33,194 nt of DNA, from assembly GCA_043812455.1 (NCBI GenBank), contig JBDRMB010000006.1, positions 1 to 33,194 on the forward strand. Direction: 5' to 3'. The notes beneath the pieces are model-generated. The model was not told where the DNA came from and did not search any database. It saw only the letters and a list, made by a program, of their open reading frames with translations. Of the stretch, positions 1 through 8,096 are shown piece by piece. Source of the stretch: JABHQR01 sp043812455 (GTDB lineage: Archaea > Nanobdellota > Nanobdellia > Woesearchaeales > GW2011-AR9). Each line of letters begins with the position of its first letter. The stretch's first letter is position 1. The position numbers and the translations under genes were made by a program.

Positions 1-7
1 AATCATG

Positions 8-84
8 AAAAATCTGCCGAAAGTGTTCTACCACACCCTAAAGGATGTGGTATGAACGAACACTTTCACAAAAGGCAGATTTTT
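8..84. repeat. Long interrupted palindrome (three stacked stems)
   Basis: Three nested stems can be read directly: 8-18 with 74-84 (AAAAATCTGCC, 11 bp), 19-28 with 58-67 (GAAAGTGTTC, 10 bp) and 31-38 with 43-50 (CCACACCC, one mismatch) around a TAAA loop. The first two stems are contiguous on the left side, giving a 21-bp rod interrupted on the right only by 68-73. It lies beyond the 3' end of the minus-strand gene at 163-396. It could be a structured RNA, a bidirectional terminator or the end of a mobile element; the sequence does not decide between these. Confidence 0.6.
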
Positions 85-91
85 GTGATAC

Positions 92-155
92 AAAAAATTT
101 CGACCTGAAGGTCGGGGTATTAGACCCCGCTTAAAATTTCCTGTTGAAATTTTTT
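92..155. repeat. Branched palindrome with competing stems
   Basis: An outer 10-bp stem (92-101 with 146-155, AAAAAATTTC/GAAATTTTTT) encloses two perfect hairpins: 102-113 (GACC-TGAA-GGTC) and 114-128 (GGGGT-ATTAG-ACCCC). A second copy of AAAATTTC at 133-140 can pair with 146-153 instead, so two folds exclude each other. On the minus strand the core reads CCCCGACCTTCAGGTCG, which resembles the right-end hairpin of IS200/IS605 (TnpB) elements. That resemblance is from memory and no transposase gene is present here. Confidence 0.5.
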
Positions 156-162
156 CGTATAA

Positions 163-396
163 TCATTCAATATTATTTTTTGCCAAACTAACAAAGAAAT
201 CTACAGTGCGGTCATAAGGTGTTACAATTCTCAAAGAACCTACAGGAAAATCAGCATTTGACCGATAATCCCAATAAGCACTGACTGCCTCATTAAATCC
301 TTGTAATGCACCATTCGCCGGACTTTTCTCATAAGCAGCATAACTGTTTCTAACTTTAGTAGCCAAATCTTCAAGTTCTTTTTGCCATCTATCCAT
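163..396 (-). CDS. Hypothetical small protein, 77 aa
   Basis: I do not recognise this protein. It is small and soluble, with no signal peptide, membrane segment or cysteines. It has a helical N-terminal half rich in charged residues (DRWQKELEDLATKVRNSY) and a C-terminal half that looks like short strands ending in a hydrophobic helix. Its ATG lies 25 bases after the stop of the upstream amidohydrolase gene on the same strand, so the two may be cotranscribed. The start codon falls inside an 8-bp hairpin (394-416), and no Shine-Dalgarno is evident. Structured palindromes follow the gene. It could be a real small gene or a chance ORF; codon usage looks normal for the window. Confidence 0.5.
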   Translation of the reverse strand: MDRWQKELEDLATKVRNSYAAYEKSPANGALQGFNEAVSAYWDYRSNADFPVGSLRIVTPYDRTVDFFVSLAKNNIE

Positions 397-416
397 TTTC
401 TGGCAAAGAAAATGGA
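394..416 (-). promoter_or_regulatory. Hairpin over the start codon
   Basis: CCATTTTC at 394-401 pairs perfectly with GAAAATGG at 409-416 around a 7-base loop. On the minus strand the second arm contains the ATG of the 77-aa gene, so the transcript could hide its start codon in this stem. Regulation is inferred only from this geometry. Confidence 0.35.
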
Positions 417-420
417 TTGT

Positions 421-1218
421 TTATAAGTTTAACTGCTTCCCTGCCTGATACAAAGTAGGAAATTCTGTCCTGAACTTTCTTAACATCTCAAAATCAAGTT
501 CAGCAGAGATCACACCCTCCTTTACCGGAAGATTACTGAGCACGGTACCATCGTAAGACAGAATTCTAGTATTTCCACACCTTACCTTAACTCCAGACCC
601 TCCGGTTTGGTTGCAGGCACAGAAATATACTTGATTTTCTATCGCTCTTGCGGCAGTTAGATACTCCCAGGCAATTGCTCCAGTTAGTTCCATGAAATTT
701 GAAGGTAAGAATATTACTTCTACACCTTCTTTCATCAAAGCACGGAAATATTCTGGATACCTTAAATCGTAACATATCCCTACACCAATCTTTACATTAT
801 CTAAAGTAAAGATTCCTAAAGAACTTCCGGGAATTGTTGTATCGGATTCAGTCATCACAACACCATTACTATTGACATCAAATAGATACATCTTATCATA
901 TCTAGACACAATCTCGCCTCTGCTGTCAATCACGAGCGAAGTATTTGTAACTTTATCTTCAAGGTTTGTCTTCAGAGCGACACTTCCTAACACCAGATTT
1001 ATCCCATTAACTCTTGCAAAATCCTGGAATGCAGAGATATATCTGGAATCCAGACTTTCTGCTTCATTAAGTTTATTCTCTCCAAAATATAAGAAATTTT
1101 CCGGCAGACAGATGACAGACGGTTTGTCTTCCAATGCCTCTTGAAGAAGTGCCATGGCTTTAGAAAAGTTATTTCCTTTATTATCATCGGCATCTATCTG
1201 TATCAAAGAAACTTTCAT
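421..1218 (-). CDS. Carbon-nitrogen hydrolase (nitrilase superfamily, Nit1/Nit2-like)
   Basis: This is a single-domain amidohydrolase of 265 aa, the usual length for the family. The Glu-Lys-Cys catalytic triad is complete: E40 in LPENF, K109 in RYDKMYLFD and C149 in GICYDLRYPE. The family hydrolyses non-peptide C-N bonds through a thioester on the cysteine. The GICYDLRYPE context is typical of the Nit branch, which includes omega-amidases and deaminated glutathione amidases, so a metabolite-repair role is likely; the substrate cannot be read from the sequence. The protein is cytoplasmic, with no signal peptide. A 215-base non-coding stretch precedes it and the 77-aa gene follows closely. Confidence 0.85.
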   Translation of the reverse strand: MKVSLIQIDADDNKGNNFSKAMALLQEALEDKPSVICLPENFLYFGENKLNEAESLDSRYISAFQDFARVNGINLVLGSVALKTNLEDKVTNTSLVIDSRGEIVSRYDKMYLFDVNSNGVVMTESDTTIPGSSLGIFTLDNVKIGVGICYDLRYPEYFRALMKEGVEVIFLPSNFMELTGAIAWEYLTAARAIENQVYFCACNQTGGSGVKVRCGNTRILSYDGTVLSNLPVKEGVISAELDFEMLRKFRTEFPTLYQAGKQLNL

Positions 1219-1271
1219 ACAGCAGATGATGATAAATGAGGCTTTTAAAGATTGTTAGAGCAGAATATAAT

Positions 1272-1415
1272 GGTTAGCATCGACTCGCACTTTTTGGGTT
1301 AGCATCTTCAAAATCCTCAAAGTTTATTCGTTGGCTCTACTTCCCCGGAGGGGCTTCCCCCAGTTACGAGCTCAATATGTTCTCAGAAAGAATTTTGACT
1401 TTAGGATGCTAACCC
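1272..1415. repeat. Non-coding stretch with repeated GGTTAGCATC motifs
   Basis: The 215 bases between genes (1219-1433) contain GGTTAGCATC at 1272-1281 and again at 1297-1306, and an inverted copy GATGCTAACCC at 1405-1415 that pairs over 11 bp with 1296-1306. Between the arms is a small CCCC-GGA-GGGG hairpin (about 1343-1353). Just after the inverted copy come CCAACCCTAACCCTTACCC-like short repeats. The long-range stem suggests a structured RNA or a transcription-end element shared by the flanking minus-strand genes. No ORF of note is present. Confidence 0.5.
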
Positions 1416-1433
1416 TTAAGCCAACCCTAACCC

Positions 1434-3620
1434 TTACCCTAAAGTGTTCATCAGGACAGCACCAGCAAAAGCGTTGAACAAGATCATCACAGTACCCGCC
1501 AAGAAACAATACAATAAAGTGCTCCTTACTAAAGCCTTGCCTAACATGTACCGTTCAGATAACTTATCTTCACCACCCTCAATACCGTTAACAAGTACTG
1601 TTAAGATGAAAGCCAACTGGACAATATAAATACCGACAATCACTTGAAAATAAAATGTAGGGATACCAATCCCAAAAATTTCTAACATTCCACTGAACCC
1701 TGTAGAAGCGCCAGATTCAGAAAATTGGGTCAGCTGACCGCTCAATTTTGTTAATACTGTAGAGATCATAGAAGTGATACCTACTACAATACCAGCAATT
1801 GCTGGCGTCAAAAAACTTACCTGAGATTTCATTGATCCAACAATTTCCGCCATAAGATCTTTCAACTTTTCTTCTACGCGATGAATCTCTTTGATATAAC
1901 GGGACATTGACAATAATGCTTGAGCAGCAACTTGCGGTCCCCGTTTACTACTTTCGATCAAAACTTTCATTGAAGATTCAATTACTTTAGAAGGAAATTG
2001 TACTATTGCACCGACTTTTGGATCAAACAAAGATTCTTCAAGGCCCATTCCTAATTTAGTAATATTTTTTTCTGCAACAGAAAAGAAATCTCCTGAAACT
2101 GTCCCCTGCATCGTCGTAGCAACTTTTGCAAACGCAATTTCTGCCGGCAGACCGTCACCTAACCTGTTACCTAACTGAAATAATGCAGAAGAGAATTCAT
2201 CTTCCAATTTCCTGGTCTTATCCCTTATCTTAATAACATTCTTTGACCTTAACGAATAATATAATCCAATTGAAACTCCAATTCCACCAATCACTACCAG
2301 AGATAATATTGAAGCACCGATTCCATAAGGACCAAACTTTTCATTATTATCACACTCTACAAAACCTGGCGGGCAGATGTAACCCATCAACTGATATTTA
2401 CCGTCTTCATTTTGAATTTCAAAATCCGGGTTGACCATATGCAAAATCAATGGACTGAACCCGATAACTAAAGTAACAACAAGTACCATCACTGCTAGAT
2501 ACATCGGATTGACTGCAATGTTCAATTTTTTACCTAATGGAATTAATACGTTCTGATACCTTTTCACACCTTTCTGAGTTTTGGTAATATCTTCATGCCC
2601 GTACCCTGCCGGCCGTTTGGAAAGGATTGTCCGACCAAGATAATAAACTCCTGCCGGCAAAGTGATATTGTATAAGACAGAAATATAAATTGCCATCGTT
2701 AATGCTGACCCTTCACCACTACTCATAAAACTGACCACTAAAGGTAATATAACCAGCCCCAATATAGGTAGAATGATACCTAACATGTTCAGCATCGTCA
2801 ACGGCGATTTCAGGCTGTGTGCGTACTGTAACATGTTTTCGTAAGTACCTTCTAAGATAACATCTAATGATTTATCTAATAAAGCTAGACGACGATCTTC
2901 AGAAGGTTCAAATAAAGAAGCTTCAATCAGGTGGAAAGATTCAACAAAATCGCCGTTCCATTCTTTCCAAGTGTTTAAGTAAGAATCTGCAGATTCTCTT
3001 ATGTTAGAATATTTTTGAGTTTCCGTGTCCCACATAATTTTCTTGAAATCAAGAGACAGTGGTGGCGAAAGATGAGCAGAAGCGAATTCAATAGCTCTTT
3101 CTATGTTAGAAGTGTGCCTCATGTAAGTTACCAGATAAAAGATACTTTGTACCATCTGATTGCTTGCTTTCATTCGCCAAGAATTTCCCATAAATTCTGG
3201 CACTTTCTGTAAAGCTACCATACCTAACATTCCAGCAACAACAAAGAATATTACAAAAAACATCATGTTAAACACTGCAAAAGATATCAAAGCTCCCAGA
3301 ACTGCAATTGTCAATGGTGCTAAGATAGAAAATGACATTACCCCTGACGGAGTTACGTTAAGATGACATAAGTCCAGATGTTTCTGAATATTGGCAGCCT
3401 GCTTGCCGGCAACTTTCATCTTGAACAACTTTTCAGAATAATTACAAGCCTTTTCATATAAACTATAATGTAAAGGATACAATTCTTTCTTGAACTCAGT
3501 ATATTCCTTAGAAGTAACTTTAGATGGTGGAGTTACTGGATTTGCGGATTGGTCTCCAAACTCCTGTTTTATTTTTTCTTTATATTTTACGATTAAATCT
3601 TCGTACTCTTGATCAACCAT
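1434..3620 (-). CDS. Type II/IV secretion membrane platform protein (ArlJ/TadC-like)
   Basis: This 728-aa polytopic membrane protein is the probable inner-membrane platform of an archaeal type IV pilus-like or secretion machine. It has about nine membrane segments, around residues 95-150, 270-340, 375-395, 435-460, 595-620, 650-680 and 695-725. Two T2SS-F-type cytoplasmic helical domains lie between them; the second contains NRLGDGLPAEIAF and SSKRGPQVAAQALLSMSRYI, typical of this fold. It is longer than classical ArlJ (about 550 aa) and has a 90-residue charged N-terminal region. The ATG has GAGGTT upstream. The partner ATPase lies two genes upstream on the same strand, separated by a Nudix gene. 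No prepilin or archaellin gene is visible here, so pilus versus archaellum versus secretion is open. Confidence 0.85.
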   Translation of the reverse strand: MVDQEYEDLIVKYKEKIKQEFGDQSANPVTPPSKVTSKEYTEFKKELYPLHYSLYEKACNYSEKLFKMKVAGKQAANIQKHLDLCHLNVTPSGVMSFSILAPLTIAVLGALISFAVFNMMFFVIFFVVAGMLGMVALQKVPEFMGNSWRMKASNQMVQSIFYLVTYMRHTSNIERAIEFASAHLSPPLSLDFKKIMWDTETQKYSNIRESADSYLNTWKEWNGDFVESFHLIEASLFEPSEDRRLALLDKSLDVILEGTYENMLQYAHSLKSPLTMLNMLGIILPILGLVILPLVVSFMSSGEGSALTMAIYISVLYNITLPAGVYYLGRTILSKRPAGYGHEDITKTQKGVKRYQNVLIPLGKKLNIAVNPMYLAVMVLVVTLVIGFSPLILHMVNPDFEIQNEDGKYQLMGYICPPGFVECDNNEKFGPYGIGASILSLVVIGGIGVSIGLYYSLRSKNVIKIRDKTRKLEDEFSSALFQLGNRLGDGLPAEIAFAKVATTMQGTVSGDFFSVAEKNITKLGMGLEESLFDPKVGAIVQFPSKVIESSMKVLIESSKRGPQVAAQALLSMSRYIKEIHRVEEKLKDLMAEIVGSMKSQVSFLTPAIAGIVVGITSMISTVLTKLSGQLTQFSESGASTGFSGMLEIFGIGIPTFYFQVIVGIYIVQLAFILTVLVNGIEGGEDKLSERYMLGKALVRSTLLYCFLAGTVMILFNAFAGAVLMNTLG

Positions 3621-3748
3621 CTATCAACCTCAAACTAATTCTAACTACCTCTTTTTCAGTATTATATAGAACAAGTAAACATTTAGTCTTTAAAAAGCTT
3701 ATAGTTAATATGTGGCTAACAGAGCATAGCAAAAATGAATACAAATTA

Positions 3749-4246
3749 TTAAACAAAATTAAAAACTTTAACATATACTTTCATATTAGGCAAAAACTCT
3801 TCAGGCTTTTCCTTCAACCCTTTTAACAATTCATCTTTATCAAACCATTTGATCTCTTCAACTTCATCTTTCTGAATTGTAAATTTATCAAGATCCCAAT
3901 CAAGAATTACAGTATACCATTGAGTGAAATGGAGATAATCTCCAGTAACTAACCTTTTTGGACCTTTATTAAACTTAACATCAACTACACCTAATTCTTC
4001 TTTAGCTTCTTTGACAATATTCTCTTCATACGTTTCTCCTTCATCAACAGTACCAGCAACTGACGGTCCCCACATGTTAGGATGATGCAACTTATTCCGA
4101 TGTCGCCTGGCAAGCAAGATCTGTCCTTTAGAATTAGTTACCCATAACGCAGAAACCCGGTAAATGTCTTTTCTATCTAGAGTTCCTCTTTCTTTATAGC
4201 CAATAATCTTATCATCATTATCAACAATAATTATTTTTGGTTTCAT
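3749..4246 (-). CDS. Nudix hydrolase (IPP isomerase-like)
   Basis: This 165-aa single Nudix domain protein has its box at residues 65-87 (G65, E71, E80, E83, E84, G86, V87). The invariant arginine of the REUXEE core is replaced by lysine (K79). The N-terminal half (VDNDDKIIGYKERGTLDRKDIYR and ARRHRNKLHHPNMWGPSVAGTV) resembles the isopentenyl-diphosphate isomerase/YfcD branch, so the substrate may be a diphosphate in isoprenoid lipid or nucleotide metabolism. I chose the ATG at 4246; a TTG 12 bases upstream is also in frame but less likely. It sits between the secretion ATPase and its membrane partner, 46 bases after the ATPase stop. Confidence 0.8.
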   Translation of the reverse strand: MKPKIIIVDNDDKIIGYKERGTLDRKDIYRVSALWVTNSKGQILLARRHRNKLHHPNMWGPSVAGTVDEGETYEENIVKEAKEELGVVDVKFNKGPKRLVTGDYLHFTQWYTVILDWDLDKFTIQKDEVEEIKWFDKDELLKGLKEKPEEFLPNMKVYVKVFNFV

Positions 4247-4292
4247 TTTAAATTTCAAAAAAGGTCAACAATAAAACTTTACTACAATTAAC

Positions 4293-6620
4293 TTACTCCA
4301 TCCCTTCTTTACGGATCTTTTTCCGTAACCATTCTGTGTACTCAAAAAGAATCTTCTCAGGGTCCAGACTACCATATTTCTCTTTAACTTTATCAGAAAG
4401 TAAATGGAACTTATCATTACACTTTATGACAAACTCCGCTTCAAGCAAATCAGGATCATTAGTTTCCAAGTACGCGTCAACTACTGCCTGCTTGCACTGT
4501 CCACGCAACACAATATTGTTCCATACCGCGTTCCAATCACCAGCAAATTCTTTAATGTTACCTGCAATACGCTTTAGAATTTCTGAATTACCGTTCATTA
4601 GATCTTTAGTGACCTCCAATTCGTCAGTCTGTGGATTGTATACCATCAAATCTACAAATGCTCCTTCTTTAAGAGGATCATCTTCCCACTGTTTTCTTAC
4701 TTCCGTTATCTTCAATACTCTTTTAACTTTTTTCATCCCGGAAGCTGACCTTACCGGGTTAGTGATCACGATAATGTCAGTAGCTTTAAACGAAGTTTTT
4801 GGAACTCCGATATCGTTAACTACCCGATCATAAACTCCATAAGGTGAAGCTGCGTGAATTGTACCCGCAACTACGTTAGCTGCTGCACCTACCCTCATTG
4901 CTTCATACAATGAAATCGCTTCTTTCGACCTAACTTCACCAACAAACAACGCTGAATCTCCCAAACGTAAAGTTGATCTTATTCCAATGGAAGCGTCAAC
5001 TTCTGAACCTTTTTGGATAGATAATGCTGAACCAACTTTTAAAGCTTCAATGTTATACCCTAATTTCCGTAATGAACTGGTCGGCAGTTCTAAGGTATCT
5101 TCGATAGTTATTATTCTGTACCGGCGCATGATCTCAACCAGTACACTGCCCAAAAAACTACTTTTTCCGGAACTTCTTGTTCCAGCAATCAGAATAGTAG
5201 CGTTACCGTCAATGATAAAACTTAACAGGCCTGCTGCCAGTTCGTTCATCATATTAACTTTAGGTTGTAAATATAACGGAAAAGTCCAAGGATGATCACG
5301 GTGTCTTCTAAACGAAAATCCAATACCGAACGGGTCAAGAGGTGCAGAAACTGCAGAAACCCTAGCAGTAAATGAAACGGTACTAATTTCTGTATCTAAG
5401 ATAGGATTAGCTTCGTCTAACGGCCGGCCTGATATTAAACGCAATTTAGTTGCCCAACTGTCAACTTCTTCAGGGGTAGGATAAACGTTAGTATAACAAT
5501 CACCATAATCTTGATGTACAATAAATATTGGCAAATTGCCGTTCGGAGAATTGACGTTAACATCTTGAATTTTCGGATCTGACAACAAAATTTCTATCAT
5601 ACCAAATCCAACAGTATAACGTAACAACGATTTGGCCAGCTCTTCAATTTTATCATCGTCAAGTTTCATATTTTTATGCACAGCCAAATCTGCTAACATA
5701 TCTTTACCAATATCAAAGAAAACTTCTCTCATCCGTTCCGGGTCAACAAACTCTTCTCTGCTCGGTTTATGTTCTGAAAGAATTCTTTTTGCGTCATCTA
5801 ACAGTTCATATTCTTCTTCAGTATACCTCATTTCCGGTGGAGTTACATGATAAAGATTTTCGACACTATCATCAAACCCAAAAATGTTAATTTCCGCATT
5901 TTCGTGCGTGCCAAAATTATAACTTTCTAAAAGATTACCTTCTGCAGGATATTCGCTAAGTAATTTGGTGTACATGAAATCTGGTCTAGTCAAAGGATGA
6001 AGAACATAATTGTAAATTTGTCTGTCGCCTAAAGTATAATCTTTCAGATGAGGCAATAGATTTCGAATTATTTTTAAGGTTTCTAAGTTGTGGATAACTT
6101 CCAAGATCAAACCGAAAAACTTTTCCTGGCTGCGCTTATGTCGTTCATCAACCAAGTTATCTAACTTAATTTTTTCTCTTACTTCTAACCTTTTCAGCCG
6201 AACGTAAGCTGCTAATGGATCTTCCATCAATTGTTTAGAGATTATCCTTTGAAATTTTGCATAACTTGTCCTGATATAGCGTTCATGTAACGGATCAATT
6301 ACTAATTTTGAAAATGTATACCTTTCTTCACGGTTAATTTTACGATAAAATAGTGCCAGTTCGTTCAACAGTTCTACTTGTGAGAAATCATAATCGTATT
6401 CTCTTCTTTGAGAAAGTATAATGTTAGTTACGCCAGAAGTTTCCAGTAAAACGCCGACCACTTTTGACATACATTCTTCACTGTACTCAATAGATGGTGG
6501 AAAAGTACAAGTATCCAAATTAACCCTAAGAACTTTATTCTCTCCTTCATGGAAAGTCTCATAATTAAAACAATTCGTTGTTTTTACATCAACTTTAGGA
6601 TTAGTACTAAAAAGTGCCAC
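4293..6620 (-). CDS. Type II/IV secretion system ATPase (ArlI/TadA-like)
   Basis: This 775-aa protein is the predicted motor ATPase for a pilus-like or secretion machine. The C-terminal half has the VirB11/PilT fold: Walker A AGTRSSGKSS near residue 480, Asp-box region ITIEDTLELP, Walker B-like LRLGDSALFVGEVRS near 555 and the His-box GTIHAASPYG near 588. An FSFRRHRDHPWT segment is typical of the ArlI linker. The N-terminal 250 residues are extra compared with ArlI (about 520 aa) and are helical and charged, possibly a platform-docking module. The start is GTG at 6620, with GAGGTG seven bases upstream; the next codon upstream (TTG) is a poorer choice. The ArlJ/TadC-like partner is at 1434-3620. 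Confidence 0.9.
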   Translation of the reverse strand: MALFSTNPKVDVKTTNCFNYETFHEGENKVLRVNLDTCTFPPSIEYSEECMSKVVGVLLETSGVTNIILSQRREYDYDFSQVELLNELALFYRKINREERYTFSKLVIDPLHERYIRTSYAKFQRIISKQLMEDPLAAYVRLKRLEVREKIKLDNLVDERHKRSQEKFFGLILEVIHNLETLKIIRNLLPHLKDYTLGDRQIYNYVLHPLTRPDFMYTKLLSEYPAEGNLLESYNFGTHENAEINIFGFDDSVENLYHVTPPEMRYTEEEYELLDDAKRILSEHKPSREEFVDPERMREVFFDIGKDMLADLAVHKNMKLDDDKIEELAKSLLRYTVGFGMIEILLSDPKIQDVNVNSPNGNLPIFIVHQDYGDCYTNVYPTPEEVDSWATKLRLISGRPLDEANPILDTEISTVSFTARVSAVSAPLDPFGIGFSFRRHRDHPWTFPLYLQPKVNMMNELAAGLLSFIIDGNATILIAGTRSSGKSSFLGSVLVEIMRRYRIITIEDTLELPTSSLRKLGYNIEALKVGSALSIQKGSEVDASIGIRSTLRLGDSALFVGEVRSKEAISLYEAMRVGAAANVVAGTIHAASPYGVYDRVVNDIGVPKTSFKATDIIVITNPVRSASGMKKVKRVLKITEVRKQWEDDPLKEGAFVDLMVYNPQTDELEVTKDLMNGNSEILKRIAGNIKEFAGDWNAVWNNIVLRGQCKQAVVDAYLETNDPDLLEAEFVIKCNDKFHLLSDKVKEKYGSLDPEKILFEYTEWLRKKIRKEGME

Positions 6621-6686
6621 CAAATTACACCTCTTTTAATTATTGAACTTAATTTCGCGTTTAACTACTTTATAGCAATCACACAA

Positions 6687-6695
6687 CTTTATAAG
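6687..6695 (-). promoter_or_regulatory. TATA box for the secretion ATPase operon
   Basis: Reading the minus strand, CTTATAAAG lies about 70 bases before the GTG start of the ATPase. A start of transcription about 25 bases downstream would leave a leader of about 45 bases containing the GAGGTG Shine-Dalgarno. The assignment is by position and consensus only. Confidence 0.45.
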
Positions 6696-6767
6696 AGTTA
6701 TTCTCCTTTTATATTCATCCAGCTATGTTAAGCTATATTAAGACTTAATAAGAACAAAATCGTTAGG

Positions 6768-6775
6768 TTTTAAAT
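6768..6775 (+). promoter_or_regulatory. TATA box of a leaderless gene
   Basis: TTTAAATA lies about 30 bases before the ATG at 6801, and no Shine-Dalgarno is present in front of that ATG. The transcript would therefore start at or next to the start codon, as in many archaeal genes. Confidence 0.5.
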
Positions 6776-6800
6776 AGTTTCCTTAACTGGTATAGATACA

Positions 6801-7238
6801 ATGGAAAAAACTCAACCAACTCCTGCTGCAAGCGGTTTTGATAATGTTAAGCTTTATACTTGGGTTAAAGCATTAGAGAGTAAAATCAATAACCTGAATA
6901 GAGAGTTTGCTTTAGTCAAAAACGATTTGATTAAACGTAACAATGATTTGAAAAAAGATATGAAAAATCTTGATAAGGAAGTTTTTGACCTCCGAGGTCA
7001 GATGGAAGAGAGTACCAAAAAAATTGATTTAGTCATTAAAGAGCTTAAACAAACTGCTGGCAACGAAGAAGTTCAAGTATTGAAAAAATATATTGAGTTT
7101 TGGAACCCGATGAATTTTGTTACTCAGAAAGATCTGGACAGGTTTTTTGAACAGAAGAAGCAAGAAATGTTAATGGAAATTAAAGAAAGTACTAATAATA
7201 AACTTGCTAATAATCATAACGGCAAAAAATCAAAATAA
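6801..7238 (+). CDS. Coiled-coil protein of unknown function, 145 aa
   Basis: I do not recognise a named family. Residues about 17-90 form a long coiled coil (LESKINNLNREFALVKNDLIK and on), followed by an FWNPMNFVTQKDLDRFFEQKK segment and a charged Lys-rich tail. No signal peptide or membrane segment is present. It is divergent from the secretion ATPase gene and upstream of another coiled-coil gene. By position it may be a cytoplasmic accessory of that machine, comparable in place to ArlC/D/E, but similarity to those is not visible. The promoter geometry predicts a leaderless transcript. Confidence 0.75.
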   Translation: MEKTQPTPAASGFDNVKLYTWVKALESKINNLNREFALVKNDLIKRNNDLKKDMKNLDKEVFDLRGQMEESTKKIDLVIKELKQTAGNEEVQVLKKYIEFWNPMNFVTQKDLDRFFEQKKQEMLMEIKESTNNKLANNHNGKKSK

Positions 7239-7398
7239 TTAGTAAAACAAGTTAACAAAAATCCAGATTTAAGCAAAATAAAACAAAAATATTTATAATC
7301 AAAGGTAATAAGATAAAATAATATTAAGATTGACTAGAACATATTATAATTAAAATATAAGGTAATAATAAAAATAAATTAACCAAAGAGGTGTTATG

Positions 7399-7998
7399 AT
7401 GGCTTTATTTGCTCCTCAACAAGCGAAACCTGATCTTGACAATGAGGTTAACCAGTTGAGATCACAAGGACTAACTGATCAACAGATAATTGAAGAGATG
7501 AACTCTAAGGGCATTCATGAAGCTCAGGTCATTTCTGCTTTGAACAAAATTAATGGAGGTGTATCTGACGTTGACATTGACGCAACTCAGATGAATAACA
7601 TGCCACAAGGACCAGATCAAGGAACGATGTATTCTCAACCACAACAAAGTAATCCTGCTTCTTCAGAAAATCTTTACGAACGGATTGAAGAGATTACTGA
7701 AAGTATGATTGACGAAAAGTGGGACGAACTCATTGCTGAAGTACGTAAAATCATTGAGTGGAAAGAAAAGATGGAACAGCAGAACCATAAGATGAACGCT
7801 GATTTACAGAAACTTAAAGAAGATTTCACGATGTTACATCAAGCAGTTTTAGGTAAAGTTGAAGAGTACGACACCAGAATGCGTGAAGTTGGTACTGAAC
7901 TTAAAGCTGTAGGCAAAGTTTTCAAAGACGTTATTCCTGTATTTACTGAGAATGTTAAGGAACTTAGAAGTGTCACTGAAGGAATGAAGAAACAATAA
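7399..7998 (+). CDS. Coiled-coil protein with UBA-like N-terminal motif
   Basis: This protein of about 199 aa has no recognised family name. The N-terminal 45 residues carry a small helical motif (LRSQGLTDQQIIEEMNSKG) that looks like a UBA/CUE-type three-helix unit. A Gln/Pro/Asn-rich linker (about 65-90) follows, then a coiled coil of about 100 residues (IEEITESMIDEKWDELIAEV and on). GAGGTG stands five bases before the ATG at 7399; the ATG at 7396 is too close to it. The start MALF and its leader match the secretion ATPase start (MALF after GAGGTG), which suggests shared translation control. The role is inferred only from its place beside the secretion genes. Confidence 0.75.
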   Translation: MALFAPQQAKPDLDNEVNQLRSQGLTDQQIIEEMNSKGIHEAQVISALNKINGGVSDVDIDATQMNNMPQGPDQGTMYSQPQQSNPASSENLYERIEEITESMIDEKWDELIAEVRKIIEWKEKMEQQNHKMNADLQKLKEDFTMLHQAVLGKVEEYDTRMREVGTELKAVGKVFKDVIPVFTENVKELRSVTEGMKKQ

Positions 7999-8062
7999 AA
8001 TCTTTTTATTACTATTATTTTAATTATTTATTCTTAAAAGTATACTATCACCACAAACAAAA

Positions 8063-8071
8063 CTTATAAAG
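8063..8071 (+). promoter_or_regulatory. TATA box of a leaderless gene
   Basis: CTTATAAAG is centred about 30 bases before the ATG at 8097. No Shine-Dalgarno is visible before that ATG, so a leaderless transcript is expected. Confidence 0.5.
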
Positions 8072-8096
8072 CTCTTAGTTCAGAAATCTTTTAAAA

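Noticed and set aside
1272..1306. Degenerate CRISPR repeat pair
   Set aside because: Only two 10-base copies 25 bases apart, no further units and no cas genes in the window.
1405..1440. Telomere-like repeats (AACCCTAACCCTTACCC)
   Set aside because: Only about three imperfect units occur, within a bacterial/archaeal-type chromosome segment; most likely chance or part of the local inverted repeat.
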